From the NCBI GenBank assembly GCA_001986395.2, contig MQVO02000143.1:1-23011 (forward strand): a DNA stretch of 23,011 nucleotides. The letters run 5' to 3'. The stretch comes from Irpex lacteus (taxonomy: Eukaryota > Basidiomycota > Agaricomycetes > Polyporales > Irpicaceae). The notes under the pieces were generated by a model, which was not told the DNA's origin, did no database searches, and worked only from the letters and a program-made list of their open reading frames with translations. Both the position numbers and the translations under genes were made by a program. How positions within the stretch are numbered: position 1 is the first letter of the stretch; each line of letters starts with the position of its first letter. Positions 7,911-14,934 of the stretch are shown piece by piece.

Positions 7911-7979
7911 AATCCACTAAACTATATTTAGTAGATAAATATGTCTAAATAGATTAATCCATTATGTTTAGTGGATTAA
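7911..7979. repeat. Inverted repeat upstream of the membrane ORF
   Basis: TTAATCCACTAAAC (about 7911-7924) and GTTTAGTGGATTAA (about 7966-7979) are perfect complements, 14 bp. Just before them TTGTTCTTTT and AAAAGAACTT form another hairpin. This lies about 65 bases upstream of the minus-strand ORF start, so it may be a terminator or processing site, or a decayed mobile palindrome. Confidence 0.6.
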
Positions 7980-8103
7980 TCTTTTAAACATATTTTTTTA
8001 TACATATGTAGAAATAGTCACGAATAACTCATGAATAGGTAACTGTAACAAGTTGTTATTACAGGCTTGATAAGACATATCAGAGTTGAACTAATATTCC
8101 ATA

Positions 8104-8168
8104 ACCTAAAAAACACTAGGACCCCACTAAAGTGGGTGGACAGAAAGAATTATAACTAGTTTTTAGGA
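8104..8168. repeat. Palindromic element E4 with nested GC hairpin
   Basis: Left arm ACCTAAAAAACACTAGG and right arm AACTAGTTTTTAGG. Inside sits CCCCACTAAAGTGGGT, a second small GC hairpin. The terminal C/G runs are reduced compared with other copies. Confidence 0.65.
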
Positions 8169-8340
8169 TTGGTTCTCCCCAACCTTTATTAATTAAGGAA
8201 AGGATAAAAAAACCAAATTACTTACTACTCTAATTAATTAAAATTGATTTTACATATCTATTTTAGTAATTAGAAGATTGTATGTATCTCATCAAAACAA
8301 AACGGCTACGGTTATCAGGTTTATTTTATAATTAACCTTT

Positions 8341-8383
8341 ACCTAAAACTAGTTATAATTCTTTCTAATTACTAGTTTTATGG
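8341..8383. repeat. Palindromic element E5 (short type)
   Basis: ACCTAAAACTAGTTATAATT on the left and AATTACTAGTTTTATGGT on the right are complementary with few mismatches. It is a diverged relative of the 50-bp copies at 11694 and 13600. Confidence 0.7.
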
Positions 8384-8674
8384 TATTATTTAAATGACCT
8401 TGCCAGTTTATATTTACAAGAATGAGATAAAATAATTTATAAAATACACTATAAATTATTTAGTCACTGTAACAATAAAAATATTTAGAATCCATGTTGG
8501 ATGCTGCCACAATCTTTTTATTTTCTTTCATTAAATTAATAATTAATAAAGTAAATTGAAGATTAATTGTGAAGCATTCTTGTCGATCTCCTTTAAATAA
8601 AGCAGATTAGACAAAAAGGAAAGAAGTAGATAATTCACTCGCTACTCAAGACCTTAACACATTTTCCGGAAGAA

Positions 8675-8706
8675 GATTATAACATTTTGGATAAAATGTT
8701 ATAATC
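8675..8706. repeat. Perfect 14-bp hairpin
   Basis: GATTATAACATTTT and AAAATGTTATAATC are perfect complements around the loop GGAT. It has no CCCC/GGGG tips, so it is separate from the main family. It may act as a processing or stop signal; no flanking gene makes this clear. Confidence 0.65.
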
Positions 8707-8782
8707 TCTTTTATTGTTAATATTATTTAGTATTAATAAATAAAATAATTTTCCAAGATGTTTCTCCTCAATTCTAAATAAT

Positions 8783-8928
8783 TACCCTGGTTGCCGAGAG
8801 GTTTCACGGAACAAGTTAGCCGGATTCAGTACACGAAATTGCGAAAAGAAATGATGAAGATGGAAACACCCTTCACAAAGTATGACGAAGATGGATACAC
8901 GGACTATGCCAATCATCTGCTGGATTAA
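8783..8928 (+). pseudogene. GC-richer coding fragment of unknown identity
   Basis: A frame ending in TAA at 8926 reads WLPRGFTEQVSRIQYTKLRK and continues with KMETPFTKYDEDGYTDYANHLLD. Codons such as CTG, ACG, CCG and CGG are used, unlike atp6 or nad4 in this window. Position just before a group II intron ORF fragment suggests it may be the earlier N-terminal part of such an ORF, but I do not recognise it. It has no clear start and is surrounded by A/T-rich DNA. Confidence 0.35.
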
Positions 8929-9054
8929 GATGATCGTTGTAAGTGCTGTTGAAAAAATTACAAAGTCTTTTATAATTTCACAAATTTTAATCTGATGAGA
9001 AAAGTTTTGTTATCTTTAGTTTTAATCTTAAAGGAAATAGCGATAGTTTAAAAA

Positions 9055-9516
9055 ATAAAGTTAGTATTGCCTTTCCTGCAGTACCTTATTAGTAAGTTAA
9101 ATATTACTAATCTGCTAAAACTGGACCCAGTAGCAAATGCAGTGGAACCAACTGTGTTTAAATCATTACCCAACGTAAGAAGATTTAAAATCAAAATGCT
9201 ATCCAAATATCATCCTGTGTTCACCAAAGCCAATATCTAAAAAAGAGAATTTGAGCCATTGTTTGACAAGGAATTTTATAACAATAAATCTATAAATAGA
9301 TATATTGAACATCAATTACAAAGATTGGTGTTAAGTAGAAACAACCCAGCCAAATTTTGGGCGATAAGTAGATATCTATTAAAAAGTGCACCTTCCAAGC
9401 GGCAAATTTTAATCATGTATATCCAACTTGGCATAGATCAATGAAGTATGGATCTGTAATCAAAATTATGGAAAGAGTATTACAATTAGGTTACGATTTA
9501 AGTATTGGAAACTAGT
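9055..9516 (+). pseudogene. Group II intron ORF, N-terminal region, broken
   Basis: A reading frame from about 9055 with a TAA at 9238 and a frameshift near 9410-9420. Peptides include FDKEFYNNKSINRYIEHQLQ, NNPAKFWAISRYLLKSAPSK and, after the shift, NHVYPTWHRSMKYGSVIKIM followed by ERVLQLGYDL. The W-H-R-S.. segment and overall layout match the region before the reverse-transcriptase domain of fungal group II intron maturases. It stops inside palindromic element E6 (GGAAACTAG gives GN and a TAG stop), so the RT domain that should follow is cut away. A related fragment lies on the minus strand at 22368-22466. Confidence 0.6.
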
Positions 9517-9549
9517 TAGAATTATTTCTAATGACTAGTGTTTTTGGGG
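9505..9549. repeat. Palindromic element E6 (short type)
   Basis: GGAAACTAGTTAGAATTATT on the left, CTAATGACTAGTGTTTTTGG on the right. The inner 20 bases are the same as in the 11694 and 13600 copies; the left CCCC tip is lost. It forms the broken 3' end of the preceding group II ORF fragment. Confidence 0.7.
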
Positions 9550-9830
9550 ACTGGTTCCGAGTGATAGAAAAATAGTAACGCGAGTGAACGATGATAGAGA
9601 ACGGTTGTACCGCAGTGATTTAGAGCCTAAAGCAGCTATTGCCCTTAAGCAGCTGAGGGGCCGAAATGTCATGCCCGGGTTTGTAGGATCAACATGGTAA
9701 CGCCCGACAGCGTACCTTGTGCTTAAAGGGTCGCCGAGTTGGTAAAGAGGGCGTGGCCAATAGCCTAATCGATGGACAAACCGTACATTGCTATCAATAC
9801 ATCTGATACCAACATTATCAATACCGTCAG
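9550..9830 (+). ncRNA. GC-rich structured block, possibly group II intron RNA
   Basis: About 250 bases near half G+C in an otherwise very A/T-rich region, with no open coding frame. Words such as ATGGTAACGCCCGACAGCG and AAAGGGTCGCCGAGTTGGTA followed by AAGAGGGCGTGGCCAATAGC suggest a folded ribozyme or rRNA-like RNA. It lies between two pieces of group II intron ORF, so residue of group II domain I is the best guess. No domain V hairpin was found. It does not match LSU or SSU rRNA landmarks or RNase P RNA as far as I can see. Confidence 0.35.
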
Positions 9831-9911
9831 TACTAGCTATATTTTTAGTTAAATAGTTTTGGGGAAGTATTGAGTACCTTTTTTTTTTAATAATTTTTTT
9901 ATTTATAAACT

Positions 9912-10197
9912 ATGACTATTCTTACATCTCTTTATAACCCAAAACCAAACTTTTCTCATTATTCAGAACCACAAGTTTTAGCCATTACGAAAATCAATAG
10001 AATAATTAACGGAATTAATAGTTACTATAAAATATCCGAAGGACAACAAATAATAACTTCTCGTGTCCAATATATTCTAAGATTTAGCTTTAACATTATC
10101 GAAAGGAGGTCTAGCACATTCAGCAACACAAGCAATGAAAGATATAAAGAATAATAAAGTGTGCTTAAATAATTATAAAAAGAAAAATAATGAATAA
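9912..10197 (+). pseudogene. Group II intron maturase domain X, broken
   Basis: An ATG-started frame encodes KINRIINGINSYYKISEGQQ, then ITSRVQYILRFS; after a one-base shift near 10082 it continues as LALTLSKGGLAHSATQAMKD to a TAA at 10195. The 'R-x-x-N-G-I-x-x-Y-Y ... Y-I-L ... S-x-A-L-T-L' pattern is the maturase (X) domain that follows the RT domain in group II intron proteins and binds the intron RNA. The RT domain is absent upstream, where the GC-rich block lies instead. A separate RT piece is found downstream at 11156, so the parts are out of order. Confidence 0.55.
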
Positions 10198-10726
10198 GGG
10201 AGCTCTCTTAAAATAAAAATATAAAGTCCATTTAACAACATCTCTCTATCTTTTAGATCTTTATCAGTAATCTCATTTATCTTCTATTCCTTGCCCTATT
10301 TCTAAATAATAAATAAATAAAGATTAAGTAAAGATAAATTTCTTTTTCCTTTAAATTTATTTAGAGATTCTCCCTCCCCTATTCTTATATGATCTAATTT
10401 ATTTTATCTCTTATTATTTTTTCTTTGTTAAAATCTAAAAGTTAAAGATTTTATTTTAATTTATTTCATAAAAATAGAATAGTACTTAAAATCTATTTAA
10501 TTTAAATAAGTAAAAGATTAAAATTTCTTTTTATTTAAATTGGGGAATTATTTTATTTAAAGAAAGTGAATTAAGATAAATTTAACAATATAACTTTTAT
10601 TTTACTTTACAAGATTATTCTTTACTCTTGAATAGATAGATAGTGATAGTTTCTAAAATAGAGGAGCTAGCTCCCTCTAAAAAAAAAAGAATAATGGGGA
10701 GTAATTTATATCTATATTGTTATTCA
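10198..10726. other. A/T-rich spacer with repeat patches
   Basis: No gene seen. It contains GATTCTCCCTCCCCTATTCT (10366-10385), which recurs at 14696 and, in reverse and slightly changed, near 3495. Several runs are poly-A/T. The word AAATTGGGGAATTATTTTAT near 10538 recalls palindrome tips but no full element is present. Confidence 0.5.
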
Positions 10727-10830
10727 TTAAATAATCGAATCTGATCCCCAAATATATACTGATGCATACAGAAATAGCCACACAACATCCACAAAATGAT
10801 AATACACAATCGCTGATTCAAACACCACCC
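10727..10830 (-). pseudogene. cox3: cox3 C-terminal fragment
   Basis: The minus strand reads [20 protein letters not shown] followed by [11 protein letters not shown] and a TAA at 10727. [10 protein letters not shown]...WGS is the hallmark C-terminus of cytochrome c oxidase subunit III, which lies in the inner membrane. Only about 33 residues are present, with nothing recognisable upstream. Codons include GTG, GCG and CTG, unlike the native cox3 that begins at 22855. This is a truncated extra copy from a different source. Confidence 0.75.
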
Positions 10831-11029
10831 AAACAACTTGCAGAAACTATGTTCTTAGTTTTAATTTAAAATAAAATAGAAAATAAAATAAGAGAATTAT
10901 TTTAACAATATCACTCTCCTTAATGAATTTTTAATTTATGTAATGTAATTGTAATGTCTTTAATACCCATTCCATTCATTACATTCATTACTTTGTATCT
11001 TTAATTAAAAAGAAATTTATTAAGATACT

Positions 11030-11146
11030 TTATTAGTATTAATAGAATTTATTTCTTATTTAGCTAGAAATGTATCATTAGGTTTAAGATTAGCAGCAAA
11101 TATTACAGCAGGTCACATGTTATTAAGTATGTGGATTTGTATATAA
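11030..11146 (+). pseudogene. atp6: atp6 middle fragment, divergent copy
   Basis: Reads LLVLIEFISYLARNVSLGLR then LAANITAGHMLLSM and stops. This is the channel region of ATP synthase subunit a, including the essential arginine. It aligns with residues of the intact copy at 281-1063 but differs in wording (RNVSLGLRLAANITAGHMLL against RAFSLGIRLFANVVAGHTLM). The wording looks more like ascomycete atp6 than the native gene. Both ends are broken, so it cannot encode a working subunit. Confidence 0.8.
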
Positions 11147-11155
11147 CATAATATT

Positions 11156-11340
11156 TTTATCTTAGAGGGAACGCCACAGGGAGGAATCATGTCACCAACT
11201 TATGTAACGTTGCGTTAAACGGGTTAGAAGAAACAATTAAATTGGTAAATCCTTTGATAAAAGGTATTAGTCAAGGAGTTAATGTGATCCGATACGCCGA
11301 CGACATGATTATCACAGCTAGAACTCCTGAAACTCCCTCT
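11156..11340 (+). pseudogene. Group II intron reverse-transcriptase fragment (YADD motif)
   Basis: Reads EGTPQGGIMSPT in one frame and, after a one-base shift near 11213, NVALNGLEETIKLVNPLIKG and VIRYADDMIITARTPE. These are RT motifs 4 (GTPQGG..SP) and 5 (R-Y-A-D-D), the catalytic aspartates of group II intron reverse transcriptases. The shift is a missing T in a T run just where the family has L-C-N. The fragment is abruptly replaced by unrelated sequence after ARTPE. No upstream RT motifs are present here. Confidence 0.8.
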
Positions 11341-11346
11341 TTTGGC

Positions 11347-11588
11347 AGAAAGAGATAAAGAATACTATCCGGAGGATTAAAATAAATTATAATATAGGGA
11401 GACCCAAATTTAATTTATTTTTAGTTTTTGCTACTTTTTTTGGGGTGGGACTGGCAAACAGACTCTAACTGGTAAATGTGGCTAATGTAATGTAATATGT
11501 TCTACTCTTGATTAATTTATATCCTCTAACTAAACTCTTCTCTTTATTTTTATTTTGGCTCCCCACAAAGAATAATTTTATTCTTTAT
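11347..11588. other. Spacer, unassigned
   Basis: A/T-rich with one mixed patch near 11435-11490 (GGGGTGGGACTGGCAAACAG then ACTCTAACTGGTAAATGTGG), which may be intron or tRNA-like residue, but no cloverleaf can be drawn. No ORF was recognised. Confidence 0.35.
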
Positions 11589-11696
11589 TTAGTTAAGTTC
11601 AATAGCATCCTTTAGGTAGCTTTATGTTAGCACACAGAATACTAAGCTTGAGTTAAACTTACTGCTAGTTCTAGACCAACTAGTCCAACAAATCCC
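11589..11696 (-). pseudogene. atp6: atp6 C-terminal fragment, divergent copy
   Basis: The minus strand reads GFVGLVGLELAVSLTQA and, after small shifts, VFCVLT and SYLKDAIELN with a TAA at 11589. This is the C-terminal end of ATP synthase subunit a (compare GLELAVSFIQAYVFTILTCS and YIKDAVNLH in the intact gene). An in-frame TAG and a TAA interrupt it. It is bounded upstream by palindromic element E7, which begins at 11694. Together with 11030-11146, on the opposite strand, it may be part of one foreign atp6 that was broken and inverted. Confidence 0.7.
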
Positions 11697-11743
11697 CAAA
11701 AAAACTAGTTAGAATTATTTCTAATTCCTAGTTTTTTGGGTTA
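11694..11743. repeat. Palindromic element E7 (short type, identical to E8)
   Basis: Starts CCCCAAAAAAACTAGTTAGA and ends CTAATTCCTAGTTTTTTGGG plus TTA. All 50 bases are identical to 13600-13649. The arms pair into a hairpin of about 20 bp. It directly abuts the broken atp6 C-terminal fragment. Confidence 0.9.
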
Positions 11744-12232
11744 AGCGTATGGAATTAGTAAAAGATTAATATAAAATAAATTAAATAAAAGTTTTTTTGG
11801 GAGAACTATTTAAAATTAATACCATTTTTCTTTTCTTTTAATTTTATTTTAAATAAAAAGTAAGATAAATTATTTAGGGGAGAGGACCTGACATGTAAAC
11901 AATTGATACTCTAACCAATAATCGGAAACTAGAAATCAGGGATTAGTATTGCATAATAAATTCAAATGAGTTGGTACAAAAGAGATAAATTAAATTTATT
12001 TATAGAGGAGATATAAGAATAATAAAAAGAAATAATTTGTTTTATTTTATATATAAAAAAAGGATAAAGGGAAGGGTAAAGGGGAGTATAACTATCTCTT
12101 TCAACTGAAGAGGCTGACCATTAACTTAAATTTAAATTAGATTATAGCGTAACCAGTCTCTGAAGATTCCATAACAATAGACATTGAACTGTGTAAAATA
12201 CCACAGATATTCTTAACATTTACCATAGAATG
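11744..12232. other. Spacer with a 20-bp copy of atp8 sequence
   Basis: A/T-rich. Bases 11816-11834 (ATTAATACCATTTTTCTTT) match codons 4-9 of atp8 at 14955-14973. A small minus-strand frame near 12140-12230 reads MVNVKNICGILHSSMSIVME and ends in SSETGYAII with a stop; it uses mixed codons and looks like a coding remnant, but I do not recognise it. No tRNA was seen. Confidence 0.4.
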
Positions 12233-12304
12233 TTACTGCCTATCTCCTGAGATAATTTTATTTATATTTGTAGGAAGAGCATATAAAAATATATTTTTAT
12301 TAAT

Positions 12305-12323
12305 CTTTTTTTTATTAAAAAGG
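12305..12323. repeat. A/T hairpin H3
   Basis: C, eight T, ATT, five A and GG, followed by AGGGGGAGG. It is a shorter member of the CC(T)n...(A)nGG hairpin family, located just downstream of the cob exon on the minus strand. Confidence 0.5.
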
Positions 12324-12420
12324 AGGGGGAGGACAAAAAAAAAGGAAGCAGGGACAGATATAGGTTTCGTATAATCTCTTTTGATCTCTACGAAATATTC
12401 CCGGAATATATGGACATTAT

Positions 12421-12625
12421 GTTTATCCAAGGAAAGCAATAGCCATCATAAGAACAAGGATGATTACACCAATAGACCATGGTAGAATCCGTGGAGCCTT
12501 GTATGATCCGTAGTATAGACCTCGAGCGATGTGTAGGTATACAAAGATGAAGAAGAATGAAGCTACATTAGCGTGGATGTATCGAATCAACCATCCGTAG
12601 TTTACGTCTCGCATAATCGCAGGTG
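12421..12625 (-). pseudogene. cob: Internal cob exon, isolated
   Basis: Encodes [20 protein letters not shown], then [20 protein letters not shown] and [16 protein letters not shown]. This is the second and third transmembrane region of cytochrome b with the Qo-side GLYYGSY motif and the haem-ligand histidines in YIHAN and YLHIA. The exon ends at G in AFLG|Y, a common fungal intron site near cob position 490, and begins at the IMRD position, also near a known site. Neither the earlier nor the later cob exons are present on either side. Codon use (CGA, ATC, CTA) differs from native genes. Either it is an exon of a heavily split cob or a stranded fragment; I favour the latter. Confidence 0.7.
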
Positions 12626-12638
12626 TTATAATAACTCG

Positions 12639-13226
12639 TTAGTTTTGCAGTGTAGAATAGAAGCTGTATCGGCCTAGGTAAGCCTTCCCTGTGTCAATGT
12701 TACGAGAAACAGCACGAGAAGTACGAGATAGGCCAATAGCCTCTTGAGCGTCTCCATAGTTGGTATATGGAGTAGTGTTAACTAGTACACCATTATCATA
12801 AATATAAATAGAACGTGATGTAACAGTTCGAGCAATAGCCTTTGCGTATTCGAGTTGATTCATTTCAGGAGTACGTTCCACAGGCACTTCATAATTCAGT
12901 ACCTCTGAAATAGTGTCTGATTCTGGTGCAATTCCAGTAACATTACTGTTGGTATAACGTCCTGAGTTGATATACTTACTAATTAGTACAAGGAGCTTAC
13001 GACCTTGAATTAGATAAGCATAACCCCACTTGTACATATACAGAGCTAGACACCATAGAGAGAAATCAACACCCTTTCGAGTTTGGAATGGCATAGAAAG
13101 GAAAAAAGGCATTAGATAGTCGTATAGCGCATCAATATTAATAATTGAAATAGTGATAACGCTAGTGTTTCGGTTTAGTGTACTACTAATTACTGGAGCT
13201 GCTCTATCAATAGTGAATGTACACAT
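12639..13226 (-). pseudogene. LAGLIDADG homing endonuclease, C-terminal half plus NUMOD1
   Basis: The 195-residue frame matches the second LAGLIDADG domain region: IINIDALYDYLMPFFLSMPF, then QTRKGVDFSLWCLALYMYKW and YINSGRYTN. It ends in a NUMOD1-like module (SIYIYDNGVLVNTTPYTNYG ... GLSRTSRAVSRNIDTGKAYL). No LAGLIDADG helix with catalytic acid is visible in this piece, so the N-terminal half is missing. It lies between a nad4L fragment and a cob exon only 24 bases away, too close for a group I intron 3' core to fit, so the intron is truncated. Codon use matches the flanking cob and nad4L pieces, suggesting they came in together. Confidence 0.7.
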
Positions 13227-13277
13227 TTGTGGTAGGCATTGCAGGAATGTTCACTAAATGGAATAGGTGTAATTTCA

Positions 13278-13358
13278 ACTCGACAGCTAGAAGCATAAGT
13301 TCAATGCTAATAAGAAGCATAAGTAGATTCTTACGGTTAAGGATAATAAGATATAACC
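13278..13358 (-). pseudogene. nad4L: nad4L fragment
   Basis: The minus strand reads LIILNRKNLLMLLISIELML followed by LAVEL, the core of NADH dehydrogenase subunit 4L (NRKN...SIELMLLAV), a membrane subunit of complex I. After this the frame runs into the LAGLIDADG ORF region (LHLFHLVNIPAMPTTN), as in nad4L genes carrying an intron. The first 20 or so residues and the whole second half are missing. The codon use is not that of the native genes. Confidence 0.75.
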
Positions 13359-13384
13359 AAAATTTAAAATATCCCTCCAATATT

Positions 13385-13437
13385 AATTTTATTTAGTTAA
13401 ATTAAAAAGGAGGGGAGGACTAGGTTTACTTTTATTG
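13385..13437. repeat. Repeat mosaic, copy at 13385
   Basis: AATTTTATTTAGTTAAATTA plus AAAA (13385-13408) recurs at 14555-14578, and CTAGGTTTACTTTTATTG (13420-13437) recurs at 14591-14608. In the second place the two are joined by a stretch (14569-14593) that also occurs at 14023-14047. The blocks seem to have been copied and recombined. Confidence 0.65.
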
Positions 13438-13514
13438 CTTCAGGGCACAAGTTAATTCTTTTCTTTTCTATTACTTGAGTAACTCCTCTGTAGAAAGATA
13501 TTACTCTTGTTGAG

Positions 13515-13735
13515 AACTATCATATAATACACCTCCTGCACAAATAAATAGTCCAGGTGAAACTAGTCCTTTAGCTAATCCTAAGTTAATAGCACCTTCC
13601 CCCAAAAAAACTAGTTAGAATTATTTCTAATTCCTAGTTTTTTGGGTTAGCTTGTATACTGTTACTAAAAACAGCTAAAAGATAAACTGCAGCTTGAGAA
13701 ACTGAACTAAACAAAAAACTAATAATTTCTATTAT
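13515..13735 (-). pseudogene. nad4: nad4 fragment of foreign type, split by palindromic element E8
   Basis: Minus-strand peptides SSVSQAAVYLLAVFSNSIQ (about 13657-13722) and EGAINLGLAKGLVSPGLFIC followed by AGGVLYDSSQQE (about 13520-13598) align with the native nad4 (SSICHMAVVILGLFSNTIIG and GAILLSLAHGFVSPALFICV). The wording 'AAVYLL.VFSNSIQ' and 'GLFICAGG' resembles ascomycete nad4. Element E8 sits between SIQ and EGAIN, where about two codons (G-I) are missing. NAD4 is a proton-pumping subunit of complex I; this copy is broken at both ends. Confidence 0.75.
13599..13649. repeat. Palindromic element E8 inside a nad4 fragment
   Basis: Fifty bases identical to E7 (11694-11743), with one more C at the left. 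Homologous nad4 coding sequence lies on both sides, which shows directly that the element entered, or replaced a few bases of, a pre-existing gene. Confidence 0.9.
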
Positions 13736-14149
13736 TTTTGTAGAAATAATTATAACCTTTAATTAATCTCAACCTGAGGATGAGATTTGCAGGGTGATAA
13801 AAGGCCATTCTGCAGGTTAAAGTACAAATTTCATTATAAACAAAGATGAATAGTAAATGAGGAGTAGGGTTATTTAAGGAGACCTGCACTAAGTTGTATC
13901 GGCATTAATTTAATTAAATATAAAAAGTTACAAAAACATTCTTCAATAAAAATATAATTAACCTACAAAATAAACAGGTGGTGGTTACTCCTATAATTGC
14001 TTACGATAATTGCGATCTTTTAAAATTAAAAATTATTTTTCTTCCTATTAAAAAAAGTATTAAAGTTAAATTCATTGTTTGATTACTATAAAGTAAATTA
14101 TTTTAAAAAGTAGTCAAAAGTGATTATCCACTACTATCCTGTTAGATAA

Positions 14150-14212
14150 TCTCCTGCCTGATGCCGCCTTCGGAGGCCTCGCATCCGACGGTGGCTATCA
14201 TCTCCTTAAAAA
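14150..14212. other. GC-rich patch of about 60 bp
   Basis: CTCCTGCCTGATGCCGCCTT and CGGAGGCCTCGCATCCGACG stand out in A/T-rich DNA. GATGC/GCATC and GCCT/AGGC can pair into a small nested hairpin. The minus strand is also open as a short peptide (EMIATVGCEASEGGIRQEII then stop). It could be a GC cluster or a chip of foreign coding DNA. Confidence 0.4.
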
Positions 14213-14330
14213 TAAGCCTCCCTCTGAATAAGTGTGTACCCCCTTACTATTAATATTGCTATAACCATAATAACCCGATAATTATAAATATTGTATAACT
14301 AATTAGGTTAAATTATAAACTATTGTTCTC

Positions 14331-14356
14331 CCCTTTTTTTTTATAAATAAAAAAGG
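14331..14356. repeat. A/T hairpin H4
   Basis: CCC, nine T, ATAAAT, six A, GG: a member of the CC(T)n...(A)nGG hairpin family in non-coding DNA. Confidence 0.6.
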
Positions 14357-14706
14357 ATTCAAGTAAAAACTTTTCCACCCTATTGATTTAATAACAATAA
14401 ACACTATTGAATATAACTACCTAATTTTTAATAAACTAAGCTGTTTAGGGTTATTTACAACTGCGCCTAATATAATCTTGAATAAAAACAACCTACAGCT
14501 AAAAATTAAACACTGTTGTTCATAACACCTATAAACTATTATTATATTTATGATAATTTTATTTAGTTAAATTAAAAATTATTTTTCTTCCTAGGTTTAC
14601 TTTTATTGTAAAAATTTTCTTTTTATAATTCTCTATAATATTATACATATAAACTTAATCCAATAGAGAAGGAATAATCTCTAAATAAATTTAAAGATTC
14701 TCCCTC

Positions 14707-14751
14707 CCCTATTCTTTTATTTATATTTTTTATTTTTTGTTTTTAAATTTA
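14707..14751. repeat. 45-bp direct repeat, copy 1
   Basis: CCCTATTCTTTTATTTATAT followed by 25 more T-rich bases is identical to 15248-15292, which begins in the last base of trnF. The two copies flank atp8, trnI and trnF. Confidence 0.8.
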
Positions 14752-14821
14752 TGTTTAAGAAAATAAAATTTATACTCTCTTATATAATTAAATACTTTTT
14801 TTATTTAGATATATAAAAATA

Positions 14822-14867
14822 ATTAAATAATAAGTAACTAAAATAATAATTAAATAATTAAATATTT
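14822..14867. repeat. 46-bp inverted repeat, left arm
   Basis: ATTAAATAATAAGTAACTAA through AAATATTT is the exact reverse complement of 15295-15340. The arms enclose atp8, trnI and trnF, so this gene block could flip by recombination. Confidence 0.8.
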
Positions 14868-14934
14868 ATAAAATTTTAAAGTTCTATAAATCTATTCCTT
14901 ATATTAAGGGATAAATAACTTTTAATTAAATTAA

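Larger units (their letters stand above)
7980..8780. other. Gene-free spacer with three palindromes
   Basis: Holds palindromic elements E4 and E5 and the perfect hairpin at 8675-8706, listed separately. Between them I see no tRNA and no convincing ORF. A few less A/T-rich words, such as AAAACGGCTACGGTTATCAG (8299-8318) and CCATGTTGGATGCTGCCAC near 8492, look like residue of intron or coding DNA but could not be assigned. Confidence 0.5.
13736..14934. other. Long gene-free stretch with repeats and one GC patch
   Basis: About 1.2 kb with no gene recognised. It contains the repeat blocks at 14023-14047 and 14555-14608, the GC patch at 14150-14212, an A/T hairpin at 14331-14356, the shared GATTCTCCCTCCCCTATTCT (14696), a 45-bp repeat (14707-14751) and one arm of a 46-bp inverted repeat (14822-14867). 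A patch near 13768-13815 (TCTCAACCTGAGGATGAGA) can form a small hairpin and may be intron residue. Confidence 0.5.

Noticed and set aside
8790..8840. tRNA-like word GGTTGCCGAGAGGTTTCACG
   Set aside because: The D-loop-like GCCGAG-GG is present but no acceptor, anticodon or T arm can be drawn.
9550..9830. SSU rRNA fragment or RNase P RNA
   Set aside because: None of the conserved SSU words or the RNase P P4 motifs could be found in it.
9912..10154. Stand-alone 80-residue protein
   Set aside because: Its N-terminal part matches group II maturase domain X and the match continues in another frame, so it is a broken domain.
10921..11000. Possible CRISPR-like short direct repeats (TAATGTAATTGTAATG, CATTCATTACATTCATTAC)
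   Set aside because: Very short, irregular, no spacer structure, and a mitochondrial context; simple sequence only.
12233..12439. Minus-strand ORF directly after the cob exon
   Set aside because: It runs through an A/T hairpin and poly-A/T and shows no family pattern; probably intron or spacer sequence read by chance.
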